A stretch of 64,000 bases of DNA. Source: Vulcanimicrobium alpinum (lineage in GTDB: Bacteria; Vulcanimicrobiota; Vulcanimicrobiia; Vulcanimicrobiales; Vulcanimicrobiaceae). Shown piece after piece: positions 51,838-60,402 of the stretch (position 1 is its first letter; the number at the start of each line of letters is the position of its first letter). The position numbers and the translations under genes are program-made. The DNA is taken from the NCBI RefSeq assembly GCF_027923555.1, contig NZ_AP025523.1, positions 3,414,484-3,478,483 of the forward strand, read 5' to 3'. The notes below the pieces were generated by a model. It had not been told where the DNA came from and searched no databases. It saw nothing but the letters and a program-made list of their open reading frames with translations.

Positions 51838-53202
51838 GGCAGAGTCCCTATAATTGATGTAAATTCAGCGGGCGGGTAGCCACCGCTCCGGTTCGAAGAT
51901 TGACGTTGACAACACTTCAATCGAAAGGACCGGAACGGTGGCCGATTACGATCTTACCCTATCCCGCGACGCGATTCCAGCGTTGCTCGATCAACCTGCG
52001 GCGCTCGGGAAGCTCGTCGAAACGATTTTGAACCAAGTGCTCGAGGCGCAGATGCGCGATCATCTGGGCGCCGAGCGGTACGAACGCTGTCAAGAACGGG
52101 AGGGCTATCGGAATGGGTATCGCGATCGACAGCTCTCGACCCGCGTCGGATCGCTGGTCCTGCGCGTGCCGCAGACGCGCGACGGCAGCTTCTCAACCGA
52201 CATCTTCGAGCGTTATCGCCGCAGCGAACAAGCCTTTGTCGTGGGCCTGATGGAGATGGTCGTCAACGGCGTCTCGACGCGGAAGGTCACGCGGATAACC
52301 GAAGGTCTGTGTGGGACGTCGTTTTCGAAGTCGACGGTCAGTCGCCTCGCGAAGGCCCTTGACGAGCCGGTCGCGGGATTCTTGAATCGTCGGCTCGATG
52401 CGGCGTACCCGTTCATCATCGTTGACGCGCTCTTTACGAAGGTGCGCACCGACAAGAGCGTCGTCAGCAAAGCGCTGCTCATCGCGAGCGGCATTCGCGC
52501 TGACGGATACCGAGAAATCCTTGGTCTTTCGATCGGCGATTCGGAGAGCTTTGCGACGTGGAACGAGTTCTTTCGCGGCCTCAAAGCACGCGGCTTGCAC
52601 GGCGTCGACGTTGCCGTCTCCGACAATCACTCGGGCTTACGCGAGGCGATCGCCAAGCAATTCGTCGGCGCGACATGGCAGCGTTGCCAGTTCCACGTGA
52701 TGAAGAACTTGCTCGATCACGCGCCCAAGAAAGAACGCGAAAACGTAACCGCTGCAGCTCGGCTGATCTTCCTCGCAACTGATCGCAAAGAGGCCGAGCG
52801 TCGATATGCGGAATTCATGGCCCGCTTCGCAGAAACGGCGCCCAAGTCGTGCGTGTGCTTGGAAGGAGCGTTCGAAGACATGTTTGCGATCTTGCCGCTG
52901 CCGGAGAAATATCGTCGGCGACTGCGCACGAGCAACATGCAAGAGCGGCTCAATGAAGAGATTCGTCGCCGGGAGAAAGTCATTCGCATTTTCCCAAACG
53001 ACGCCGCAGCGATTCGCATGGTCGGCGCGTTACTCTCCGAGCAAAACGACGAATGGTTAAGCCGAGCCTACTTCGACATGACCGAATACTTCGAATGGAA
53101 AGCAACGACGGTGGCCAAGCCGGCCGCCGTAAAACGAGACAGACGAGCAGCCTAACTTACGCGATCGACGAACCGGAATTACAGCAGATTTGGGACTTGA
53201 CT
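51838..53202 (+). mobile_element. IS-A copy 2 (IS256 family), complete, 1365 bp
   Basis: Same ends (GGCAGAGTCCC and GGGACTTGACT) and length as copy 1, opposite orientation. Its flanks differ: GCTCGAAC on the left (NUDIX) and GACCTATTC on the right, only 9 bases before IS-B copy 2. No target duplication, so the element lies at a recombination or deletion junction that removed the rest of the NUDIX gene. Confidence 0.9.
51938..53155 (+). CDS. IS256-family transposase (IS-A copy 2)
   Basis: 405 residues, the same sequence as the copy at 40742-41959. GTG start at 51938, 100 bases inside the element. All DDE and C/D-x2-H blocks are present, so it should be active. Confidence 0.93.
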   Translation: MADYDLTLSRDAIPALLDQPAALGKLVETILNQVLEAQMRDHLGAERYERCQEREGYRNGYRDRQLSTRVGSLVLRVPQTRDGSFSTDIFERYRRSEQAFVVGLMEMVVNGVSTRKVTRITEGLCGTSFSKSTVSRLAKALDEPVAGFLNRRLDAAYPFIIVDALFTKVRTDKSVVSKALLIASGIRADGYREILGLSIGDSESFATWNEFFRGLKARGLHGVDVAVSDNHSGLREAIAKQFVGATWQRCQFHVMKNLLDHAPKKERENVTAAARLIFLATDRKEAERRYAEFMARFAETAPKSCVCLEGAFEDMFAILPLPEKYRRRLRTSNMQERLNEEIRRREKVIRIFPNDAAAIRMVGALLSEQNDEWLSRAYFDMTEYFEWKATTVAKPAAVKRDRRAA

Positions 53203-53211
53203 GACCTATTC

Positions 53212-54376
53212 TGTAGAAGTCAGGATTTGATCTGACGGTTATCGAATACCGGTGGTGAATCCTCCTGAGGAGCCATCCATGAACAGCGACCGAAAAGTCA
53301 TCAAGGCGAAAGTGGGCCTACTCCAGCTCGGCAAGCAGCTCGGAAATGTGACTGAAGCCTGCCGCGTGATGGGTTACAGCCGTGATAGCTTCTACCGTTT
53401 CAAAGAGCTCTACGAGACGGGCGGCGATCTGGCCTTGGCCGAGATCACCAAGCGAAAGCCGAACCTCAAGAACCGCATTGCTCCCGAAGTCGAGGATGCG
53501 ATTGTCGATCTTGCGATCGAGTTCCCTGCGTACGGTCAAGTGCGCGCAGCGAACGAGCTCGCCAAGCGTGGGATGCGTATGTCGCCGGCGGGACTTCGCG
53601 GGGTGTGGCTGCGACACGATCTTGAGACGATGAAGAAACGGCTCAAAGCGCTGGAAGCAAAGAGCGCCCAAGATGGGCTCGTCCTGACTGAGGCGCAAGT
53701 CGTCGCGCTGGAGCGTGCCAAGCTCGAGAAAGAAGCGCACGGCGAGTTCGAGAGTGAGTGCCCCGGCTACTGCGGCGCGCAGGACACCTTCTTCGTTGGG
53801 ACGATGAAGGGCGTCGGCCGCATCTACCAGCAGACCTTCATCGACACCTATGCGAAGGTGGGCGTCGCGAAGCTCTATTTGGACAAGACACCAATCACTG
53901 CGGCCGACCTGCTCAACGATCGCGTGTTACCGCTATACGAAGAGTACGGGATTACGTTGCAACGGATCCTGACCGACCGCGGCACGGAGTTTTGCGGGCG
54001 TGAGGGACATCCGTACGAGCTCTACCTGGCGATCGAAGACATCGACCACACCCGAACGAAGGCACGCCATCCGCAGACCAACGGCATCGTCGAGCGTTTT
54101 CACAAAACGATGCTTGATGAGTTTTATCGGATCGCGTTTCGCAAGACGATCTACACGTCGCTCGAGCAACTGCAGCGGGACCTCGATGCGTGGACCGAGG
54201 AGTACAACACGCAGCGTCCGCATCAAGGACGCTGGTGCTACGGCAAGACGCCGATGCAGACATTCGTCGACAGTGTCTCCCTTGCGAAAGAGAAACAGAT
54301 CGCTTAGACTGAAACCCAACCTATCTGACACTACCGCAAGATCGTACGACTGTCAGATCACATAGTAGCTAGTACA
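53212..54376 (+). mobile_element. IS-B copy 2 (IS481 family), complete, 1165 bp
   Basis: TGTAGAAGTC start and ...CTAGTACA end; same length as copy 1, with a few base differences (GTTATCG against GTTGTCG near the left end). It directly follows IS-A copy 2 (nine bases between) and is followed by the DUF190 gene. No clear target duplication is visible. Confidence 0.9.
53279..54307 (+). CDS. IS481-family transposase (IS-B copy 2)
   Basis: 342 residues, identical in sequence to the product at 42378 as read here. HTH plus DDE core complete. Probably functional. Confidence 0.92.
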   Translation: MNSDRKVIKAKVGLLQLGKQLGNVTEACRVMGYSRDSFYRFKELYETGGDLALAEITKRKPNLKNRIAPEVEDAIVDLAIEFPAYGQVRAANELAKRGMRMSPAGLRGVWLRHDLETMKKRLKALEAKSAQDGLVLTEAQVVALERAKLEKEAHGEFESECPGYCGAQDTFFVGTMKGVGRIYQQTFIDTYAKVGVAKLYLDKTPITAADLLNDRVLPLYEEYGITLQRILTDRGTEFCGREGHPYELYLAIEDIDHTRTKARHPQTNGIVERFHKTMLDEFYRIAFRKTIYTSLEQLQRDLDAWTEEYNTQRPHQGRWCYGKTPMQTFVDSVSLAKEKQIA

Positions 54377-54452
54377 TCTGATTCGAACGTCGAATCGCAA
54401 CGGAGAGGTGCAGTTTTCGATCGGACTGCCCACTGGAGAATCGAGGAATCGC

Positions 54453-54797
54453 ATGAAGATCGAGCACAACGGAATGCTCGTACGTATCTACTTTTCGGAG
54501 AGCGCCCACCACGAGCACTCCGATACCTTGGGCCTCATTATTGCCGCACTTTCAAAAGCTGGTTTCGTTGGGGCATCGGTTTTTAAGGGCATCGAGGGCT
54601 ACGGCTCCCATCGTTATATCTCTAGCGCAAGCATCATTGATGCCTACGTCGATCTGCCGATTTTGATCGAAGTCGTTGACGACGAAGAAAAGGTTCGTTC
54701 GTTCATTCCCACCCTCGAAACGATCCTCGAGGATGGTTTGGTCACCCTCGAGCGCGTGCAAACGCTCTTCTATCGCGGAACTCCGGTCTGCGGGTAA
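54453..54797 (+). CDS. DUF190 protein (copy 1)
   Basis: 114 residues from an ATG at 54453 with GAGG about 8 bases upstream. MLVRIYFSESAHHEHSDTLG, then KAGFVGASVFKGIEGYGSHR and SASIIDAYVDLPILIEVVDD match the DUF190 family (PF02641), a ferredoxin-like/PII-like fold often found beside crcB. About 35% like the second copy at 60403 by eye (IEGYG and S-A-S-I-x-D shared). Any original promoter or riboswitch lies beyond the IS-B border at 54376. A perfect 7-base inverted repeat (GATTCGA ACG TCGAATC) is in the short leader. Role unknown, probably regulatory or channel-associated. Confidence 0.85.
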   Translation: MKIEHNGMLVRIYFSESAHHEHSDTLGLIIAALSKAGFVGASVFKGIEGYGSHRYISSASIIDAYVDLPILIEVVDDEEKVRSFIPTLETILEDGLVTLERVQTLFYRGTPVCG

Positions 54798-54830
54798 AGC
54801 TCCCAGGCTTCTGCGGCGCGAAGTCCATGT

Positions 54831-54877
54831 AAAAGGATTATGGGCTCGCGCTTAAAAAGGATTATGGGCTCGCGCTT
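54831..54877. repeat. Tandem duplication of a 24-base unit
   Basis: AAAAGGATTATGGGCTCGCG-CTT occurs twice in a row (54831-54853 and 54855-54877) in the short gap between DUF190 copy 1 and the truncated riboswitch. Its AT-rich parts may be promoter-like, but no clear -35/-10 pair is formed. Confidence 0.8.
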
Positions 54878-54893
54878 AAAAAAAGAAATCTAT

Positions 54894-54928
54894 GGCGATG
54901 GAGTTCGCCAAAACCGCCTGTCCTGGGC
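54894..54928 (+). ncRNA. Fluoride (crcB) riboswitch 3, truncated by an IS
   Basis: GGCGATGGAGTTCGCCAAAA followed by CCGCCTGTCCTGGGC matches the first two stems of the aptamer, almost identical to the copy at 51555. At 54929 the sequence changes to the right end of IS-A (AGTCAAGTCCC). The 3' half of the aptamer, the expression platform and the gene it controlled are lost. Confidence 0.8.
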
Positions 54929-54988
54929 AGTCAAGTCCCAAATCTGCTGTAATTCCGGTTCGTCGATCGCGTAAGTTAGGCTGCTCGT
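54929..54988 (-). mobile_element. IS-A copy 3, right-end fragment
   Basis: 60 bases of the IS-A 3' end (AGTCAAGTCCC to GCTGCTCGT). The element continues at 56357 after the IS-C insertion, and is cut again at 56859. It therefore marks a copy inserted into riboswitch 3. Confidence 0.85.
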
Positions 54989-56356
54989 GATCGTGTCCCC
55001 AGCCGTGGTGTACGAGCGGTGGCTCGGCGAGGGTAGCGCTCAGCCGTTAATCACGGCGGAGAGCTTGGCGGGCTGATTATCGCTGACGGCACTGAGTCCT
55101 TCGAGTTGCATGTAGCGCCGCTGCAGTTGCCATTCGTCGTTCTGTTCCAGTAGGAGCGCACCGACGAGGCGTACGATGGCAGCATCGTTCGGGAAGATAC
55201 CGACGACATCGGTGCGCCGCTTGATCTCCGCGTTGACCCGTTCGAGCGGATTGGTTGAGGCGATCTGCTTGCGGTGCGCCTTGGGAAAGTCCATGTACGC
55301 GAGCACGTCGTTCTCGGCGTCGTCCATCATCGCCGCGAGCTTCGGGAACTTCTGCCGAAGCTGCTCGGAGACGATACGCCATTGCTCGTGCGCAGCTTCC
55401 GCTGTCTCTTGCGCGAATACCGTGTTGATCAACGCGAGGACCATCTGCCGTTGCCCTTTACCCGCATGTGCGAGCGCGTTTCGCATAAAATGCACGCGGC
55501 AGCGCTGCCACGTTGCTTTGAATACTTTCGCGATGGCCGCTTTCAGGCCGACATGCGAGTCGGAAATGACGAGCTTGACACCGCGCAATCCGCGGCGGCT
55601 CAAGCTGCGAAGAAAGTCGATCCAGAACGGCTCTGCTTCGCTCGGACCAACCGCGAGGCCCAACAATTCCCGTGTCCCATCGGTGTTTACGCCGACGGCC
55701 AGTATCACGGCGACCGAGACGATGCGTCCGCCGGAGCGCGTCTTCACGTACGTCGCGTCGATCCAAAGATAGGGCCAGTCGCCTTCGATCGGCCGGGTAA
55801 GAAATGCGTTCACGCGTTCGTCGATCTCTTCGCACAGCCGTGAGACCTGACTCTTGGAGATGCCTGTCATCCCCATCGCCTTGACGAGCTCGTCGACCGA
55901 GCGCGTGGAGATGCCCTGGATGTAGGCCTCTTGGATGACGGCGGTGAGCGCCTTCTCCGCCGTGCGGCGCGGCTCGAGGAACGCGGGGAAGTAGCTACCT
56001 TTGCGCAACTTGGGGATGCGCAGTCCGATCGTGCCGGAACGCGTCTCCCATTGGCGCTCGCGGAAGCCGTTGCGGGCGTTCTGTCGGCCGGGGCCGCGCT
56101 CGCCGTAGGGCAAGCCGCAGAGTTCCTCAACATCGATCTCCATGATCCGCTGCGCGGCGTACTGGAGCATCTCGCGAACGAAGTCGACGTCGCCGCCCTT
56201 TTCGACGAGCTCGGAAAGTGCGATACTGGGTTTGGCCATCGTGGATCCCTTTCGGTCGGTTATTTGTTGCAAAAACAACCTTCGCCGAAAGCCACGATGG
56301 CCGCTCTCTATGCTACAAGGGCGACCCTCTCATACACCACGGGCCGGGACACGATC
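54989..56356 (-). mobile_element. IS-C copy 1 (IS256 family), complete, 1368 bp
   Basis: Terminal inverted repeats GATCGTGTCCC(C/G)... CCGTGGTGTA(C/T)GAG agree at about 20 of 26 positions. It interrupts IS-A copy 3: CTGCTCGT lies on the left and CTGCTCCGT on the right, an 8-9 base duplication with one base difference. Confidence 0.88.
55040..56239 (-). CDS. IS256-family transposase (IS-C copy 1)
   Basis: 399 residues from an ATG at 56239 ([16 protein letters not shown]). [13 protein letters not shown] (first Asp), [13 protein letters not shown] (second Asp), [16 protein letters not shown] (C-x2-H block), [15 protein letters not shown] (Glu). It belongs to the same family as the IS-A enzyme but is clearly a different element, with its own end repeats. 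A second, truncated copy is at 62591. Confidence 0.92.
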   Translation of the reverse strand: MAKPSIALSELVEKGGDVDFVREMLQYAAQRIMEIDVEELCGLPYGERGPGRQNARNGFRERQWETRSGTIGLRIPKLRKGSYFPAFLEPRRTAEKALTAVIQEAYIQGISTRSVDELVKAMGMTGISKSQVSRLCEEIDERVNAFLTRPIEGDWPYLWIDATYVKTRSGGRIVSVAVILAVGVNTDGTRELLGLAVGPSEAEPFWIDFLRSLSRRGLRGVKLVISDSHVGLKAAIAKVFKATWQRCRVHFMRNALAHAGKGQRQMVLALINTVFAQETAEAAHEQWRIVSEQLRQKFPKLAAMMDDAENDVLAYMDFPKAHRKQIASTNPLERVNAEIKRRTDVVGIFPNDAAIVRLVGALLLEQNDEWQLQRRYMQLEGLSAVSDNQPAKLSAVING

Positions 56357-56859
56357 CTGCTCCGTCTGTCTCGTTTTACGGCGGCCGGCTTGGCCACCGT
56401 CGTTGCTTTCCATTCGAAGTATTCGGTCATGTCGAAGTAGGCTCGGCTTAAACATTCGTCGTTTTGCTCGGAGAGTAACGCGCCGACCATGCGAATCGCT
56501 GCGGCGTCGTTTGGGAAAATGCGAATGACTTTCTCCCGGCGACGAATCTCTTCATTGAGCCGCTCTTGCATGTTGCTCGTGCGCAGTCGCCGACGATATT
56601 TCTCCGGCAGCGGCAAGATCGCAAGCATGTCTTCGAACGCTCCTTCCAAGCACACGCACGACTTGGGCGCTGTTTCTGCGAAGCGGGCCATGAATTCCGC
56701 ATATCGACGCTCGGCCTCTTTGCGATCAGTTGCGAGGAAGATCAGCCGAGCTGCAGCGGTTACGTTTTCCCGTTCTTTCTTGGGCGCGTGATCGAGCAAG
56801 TTCTTCATCACGTGGAACTGGCAACGCTGCCACGTCGCGCCGACGAATTGCTTGGCGAT
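56357..56859 (-). mobile_element. IS-A copy 3, internal fragment (transposase C-terminus)
   Basis: Continuation of the fragment at 54929 on the far side of IS-C. It covers the transposase from the C-terminus back to IAKQFVGATWQRCQFHV, with small changes (CLSRAYF, DMLAILP). It is cut at 56860 by the right end of IS-A copy 4; the N-terminal half is not present. Confidence 0.85.
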
Positions 56860-58225
56860 AGTCAAGTCCCAAATCTGCTGTAATTCCGGTTCGTCGATCG
56901 CGTAAGTTAGGCTGCTCGTCTGTCTCGTTTTACGGCGGCCGGCTTGGCCACCGTCGTTGCTTTCCATTCGAAGTATTCGGTCATGTCGAAGTAGGCTCGG
57001 CCTAACCATTCGTCGTTTTGCTCGGAGAGTAACGCGCCGACCATGCGAATCGCCGCGGCGTCGTTTGGGAAGATGCGAATGACTTTCTCCCGGCGACGAA
57101 TCTCTTCATTGAGCCGCTCTTGCATGTTGCTCGTGCGCAGTCGCCGACGATATTTCTCCGGCAGCGGCAAGATCGCAAACATGTCTTCGAACGCTCCTTC
57201 CAAGCACACGCACGACTTGGGCGCTGTTTCTGCGAAGCGGGCCATGAATTCCGCATATCGACGCTCAGCCTCTTTGCGATCAGTTGCGAGAAAGATCAGC
57301 CGAGCTGCAGCGGTTACGTTTTCGCGTTCTTTCTTGGGCGCGTGATCGAGCAAGTTCTTCATCACGTGGAACTGGCAGCGCTGCCATGTCGCGCCGACGA
57401 ATTGCTTGGCGATCGCCTCGCGTAAGCCCGAGTGATTGTCGGAGACGGCAACGTCGACGCCGTGCAAGCCGCGTGCTTTGAGGCCGCGAAAGAACTCGTT
57501 CCACGTCGCAAAGCTCTCCGAATCGCCGATCGAAAGACCAAGGATTTCTCGGTATCCGTCAGCGCGAATGCCGCTCGCGATGAGGAGCGCTTTGCTGACG
57601 ACGCTCTTGTCGGTGCGCACCTTCGTAAAGAGCGCGTCAACGATGATGAACGGGTACGCCGCATCAAGCCGACGATTCAAGAATCCCGCGACCGGCTCGT
57701 CAAGGGCCTTCGCGAGGCGACTGACCGTCGATTTCGAAAACGACGTCCCACACAGACCTTCGGTTATCCGCGTGACCTTCCGCGTCGAGACGCCGTTGAC
57801 GACCATCTCCATCAGGCCCACGACAAAGGCTTGTTCGCTGCGGCGATAACGCTCGAAGATGTCGGTTGAGAAGCTGCCGTCGCGCGTCTGCGGCACGCGC
57901 AGGACCAGCGATCCGACGCGGGTCGAGAGCTGTCGATCGCGATACCCATTTCGATAGCCCTCCCGTTCTTCGCAGCGCTGGTAACGCTCGGCACCCAGAT
58001 GATCGCGCATCTGTGCCTCGAGCACTTGGTTGAGAATCACTTCGACGAGTTTGCCGAGCGCTGCCGGCTGATCGAGCAAAGCTGGAATCGCGTCGCGGGA
58101 TAGGGTAAGATCGTAATCGGCCACCGTTCCGGTCCTTTCGATTGAGGTGTTGAACAACGTCAATCTTCGAACCGGAGCGGTGGCTACCCGCCCGCTCAAT
58201 TTACATCAATTATAGGGACTCGGCC
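56860..58225 (-). mobile_element. IS-A copy 4 (IS256 family), complete, 1366 bp
   Basis: Right end AGTCAAGTCCC at 56860 and left end ...GGGACTCGGCC at 58225 (one mismatch from copy 1). Left neighbour is the IS-A copy 3 fragment, right neighbour a cut IS-B copy. No target duplication, which points to homologous recombination or a deletion between IS copies. One extra base relative to copy 1 lies in the 5' leader (GTTGAACAACGTC against GTTGTCAACGTC). Confidence 0.88.
56907..58124 (-). CDS. IS256-family transposase (IS-A copy 4)
   Basis: 405 residues; GTG start at 58124 by analogy with the other copies, although the frame is open to 58199. It differs by a few residues (ERYQRCEEREG, LVEVILNQVL), so it is the most divergent full copy in the window. 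All catalytic blocks intact. Confidence 0.9.
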   Translation of the reverse strand: MADYDLTLSRDAIPALLDQPAALGKLVEVILNQVLEAQMRDHLGAERYQRCEEREGYRNGYRDRQLSTRVGSLVLRVPQTRDGSFSTDIFERYRRSEQAFVVGLMEMVVNGVSTRKVTRITEGLCGTSFSKSTVSRLAKALDEPVAGFLNRRLDAAYPFIIVDALFTKVRTDKSVVSKALLIASGIRADGYREILGLSIGDSESFATWNEFFRGLKARGLHGVDVAVSDNHSGLREAIAKQFVGATWQRCQFHVMKNLLDHAPKKERENVTAAARLIFLATDRKEAERRYAEFMARFAETAPKSCVCLEGAFEDMFAILPLPEKYRRRLRTSNMQERLNEEIRRREKVIRIFPNDAAAIRMVGALLSEQNDEWLGRAYFDMTEYFEWKATTVAKPAAVKRDRRAA

Positions 58226-58778
58226 CTACCAGCAGACCTTCATCGACACCTATGCGAAGGTGGGCGTCGCGAAGCTCTATTTGGACAAGACACCAATCAC
58301 TGCGGCCGACCTGCTCAACGATCGCGTGTTACCGCTATACGAAGAGTACGGGATTACGTTGCAACGGATCCTGACCGACCGCGGCACGGAGTTTTGCGGG
58401 CGTGAGGGACATCCGTACGAGCTCTACCTGGCGATCGAAGACATCGACCACACCCGAACGAAGGCACGCCATCCGCAGACCAACGGCATCGTCGAGCGTT
58501 TTCACAAAACGATGCTTGATGAGTTTTATCGGATCGCGTTTCGCAAGACGATCTACACGTCGCTCGAGCAACTGCAGCGGGACCTCGATGCGTGGACCGA
58601 GGAGTACAACACGCAGCGTCCGCATCAAGGACGCTGGTGCTACGGCAAGACGCCGATGCAGACATTCGTCGACAGTGTCTCCCTTGCGAAAGAGAAACAG
58701 ATCGCTTAGACTGAAACCCAACCTATCTGACACTACCGCAAGATCGTACGACTGTCAGATCACATAGTAGCTAGTACA
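58226..58778 (+). mobile_element. IS-B copy 3, 3' fragment
   Basis: The sequence joins IS-B abruptly at CTACCAGCAGACC and runs to the normal right end ...CTAGTACA at 58778. The 5' half is missing. The right end abuts the 3' end of the cfa gene and supplies its stop codon. Confidence 0.9.
58227..58709 (+). pseudogene. IS481-family transposase, C-terminal fragment (IS-B copy 3)
   Basis: About 160 residues from [20 protein letters not shown] to the stop, including the second Asp (LTDRGTEF) and the Glu ([12 protein letters not shown]). The N-terminal HTH and first Asp are gone, so it is inactive. Confidence 0.88.
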
Positions 58779-59870
58779 GCGCCAGAAATTGCGCGCACTG
58801 CCAGCCATATAGATCTTCCAGATACGATACGTGCGCTCGTCGGTCGCAGCAATAACATTGTCGCAGCTCGCTTCGAGATTTTTGTGCCAGGCGCGTAGAG
58901 TTCGAGCGTAGTGTTCGCGGAGATTCTCGACGTCGCGGACCTCGAATCCAACCCTCCCTGCAGCACGGAGTATCGTCTCAATGCTCACGAGGTCCCCGTC
59001 CGGAAAGACGTATCGGTCCATGAAGCCGCTCGCGCGACAGCCTCTGCCATCGCGACTCTGCTGAGCGATCCCGTGGTTGAGAAAAAGTCCGCCTTTGCGA
59101 AGTGCATCGAATGCGGTGTGGAAATATACTTGCAGCCGCTCTCGGCCGACATGTTCGATCATTCCAACGCTGACGATCTTGTGAAAGGTCTCGCCGCGCA
59201 AATCACGATAGTCGCGTAATTCAACGCGAACCCGATCTCCGACGCCCGCCTGGGCGATGCGTCGCTGAGCTTCTTCATACTGCAGGCGACTCAACGTTAC
59301 GCCAAGGGCCTCAGCACCGAATTGCTGCGCGGCACGCAGAACGAGGGCTCCCCAACCGCAGCCGATATCAAGTAGACGTTCCCCCGGACGTACCCGAAGT
59401 TTTCGTAATGTGTGATCGATCTTTGCGACCTGTGCATCGTCGAGTGTTTGCACGCCCTCGTCCCAGTAGCCGCATGAATAAACCATTCGCGAGTCAAGAA
59501 AGCTACGGTAGAATTCGATCGGCTGATCGTAGTGAAATCCGATCGCCGCCGCATCACGCTGTTTTGAGTGCCGCTTTCCGTGGAGTTGCGCTTCGTGCCG
59601 CGACGCTCGCGGTACGTTCGGCAGACGCATGAGCTGCGCGATCAGACGAGGCAGTGTGAGGCGAGGTAAGATCTCGAGCGCATTTTCAATCGCGTCGATC
59701 ACCAACTCGATATCGCCGTCGATGTCGATCCATTTCTCGACGAACGCCCGCCCAGGGCTCAAGTCCAGCGGCGGAGCAAATGCTGCTCGCAGGGCGAACG
59801 GTTCATTGATGAACAGCGTGAAGTGTGCGTTCTCGGTTGCTGGCACGCGCGTGCCATCCCAAAGTTCCAC
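58779..59870 (-). pseudogene. Cyclopropane-fatty-acyl-phospholipid synthase (CFA synthase)-like, 3' end cut by IS-B
   Basis: About 364 residues. FHYDQPIEFYRSFLDSRMVY is the CFA synthase box, LLDIGCGWGALVLRAAQQFG the SAM site, and SVGMIEHVGRERLQVYFHTA a later motif. WKIYMAGSARNFWR then runs into IS-B sequence (CTSYYVI, stop at 58755), so roughly 10-15 C-terminal residues are replaced. It uses SAM to methylenate phospholipid double bonds in the inner membrane. GTG at 59870 is the only standard start, but conserved-looking residues continue upstream to about 59984 (ATT). It is preceded by fluoride riboswitch 4. Loss of activity is likely but not certain. Confidence 0.8.
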
Positions 59871-59982
59871 CGCAAAAGTGCGCGCGAAATCTCGACCAAA
59901 TAATGTTCGCAGAATCGCGACGGAGCGATCTGCGGCGCTTCTTTTTCCAGCCGCTATTAGAAATCGCTGTTGGAGGGGTAAA

Positions 59983-60053
59983 ATAGAAACGCTCCCGCTA
60001 TAACGCAGGAGCTATCAGCCCAAAACGGGCGGTTAATGGCGAGCCCCATCGCC
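59983..60053 (-). ncRNA. Fluoride (crcB) riboswitch 4, minus strand
   Basis: Read on the minus strand: GGCGATGGGGCTCGCC ATTAACCGCCCG TTTT GGGC TGATAGCTCCTGCG. The long-range pair is GGGGCT with AGCTCC. The terminator is GCTCCTGC / GCGGGAGC around TTAT, followed by GTTTCTATTTT. The sequence GGCGATGG...CGCCATTAA is very close to the published Pseudomonas-type crcB motif. It lies between a good promoter (60068-60096) and the cfa gene. Confidence 0.88.
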
Positions 60054-60067
60054 AAATTTTTTTTTCG

Positions 60068-60096
60068 ATCATAGCACACGTTTTGATAAACGACAA
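60068..60096 (-). promoter_or_regulatory. Sigma-70 promoter of riboswitch 4 / cfa
   Basis: On the minus strand TTGTCG (60096-60091) and TATGAT (60073-60068) are separated by 17 bases. Start is predicted near 60061, about 8 bases before the aptamer. The -10 has five of six consensus bases. Confidence 0.75.
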
Positions 60097-60285
60097 TCGA
60101 GTGCTCGTTAATGGTGAAGGGCGGTGGGCTGGCACTGCCCGCCTCCTCACTGAATCTATCGTGCGCTCGAGGGGATCGAGAGGCATCTCGAAGACCGGCA
60201 TTCGTGAGTTGGACTGCTCGTGAGTTTTGGCTGAAGGGATGCGGACAGCTTCTGAAAGAATCGTCGCCTGAGGACCTGGTTTGAA

Positions 60286-60366
60286 GGTGGTGGAGTCCGC
60301 CTGCAGCGATCGTCTGCGAACTGCCGATTTCGGCCAATGACTCCTGGCGCGTGCTAGGAGTTTTTT
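60286..60366 (+). ncRNA. Fluoride (crcB) riboswitch 5, transcriptional type
   Basis: GGTGGTGGAGTCCGCC, extra hairpin GCAG/CTGC, GAACTGCC GATTTC GGCCAATGACTCCT. Long-range pair GGAGTC with GACTCC. Overlapping terminator ACTCCTGGC-GCGT-GCTAGGAGT (60340-60361, one G-T pair) followed by TTTTTT. With fluoride the ACTCC strand is held by the aptamer and the terminator cannot form, as in the Bacillus cereus crcB RNA. The target genes are DUF190-crcB-MFS. The 190 bases between this and the promoter of riboswitch 4 hold no gene and no convincing plus-strand promoter. Confidence 0.92.
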
Positions 60367-60402
60367 GTTTTCCGGCACACTTTTTTCGCGAGACATCAAT
60401 CT

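Noticed and set aside
54831-54877. CRISPR array
   Set aside because: Only two tandem units without spacers.
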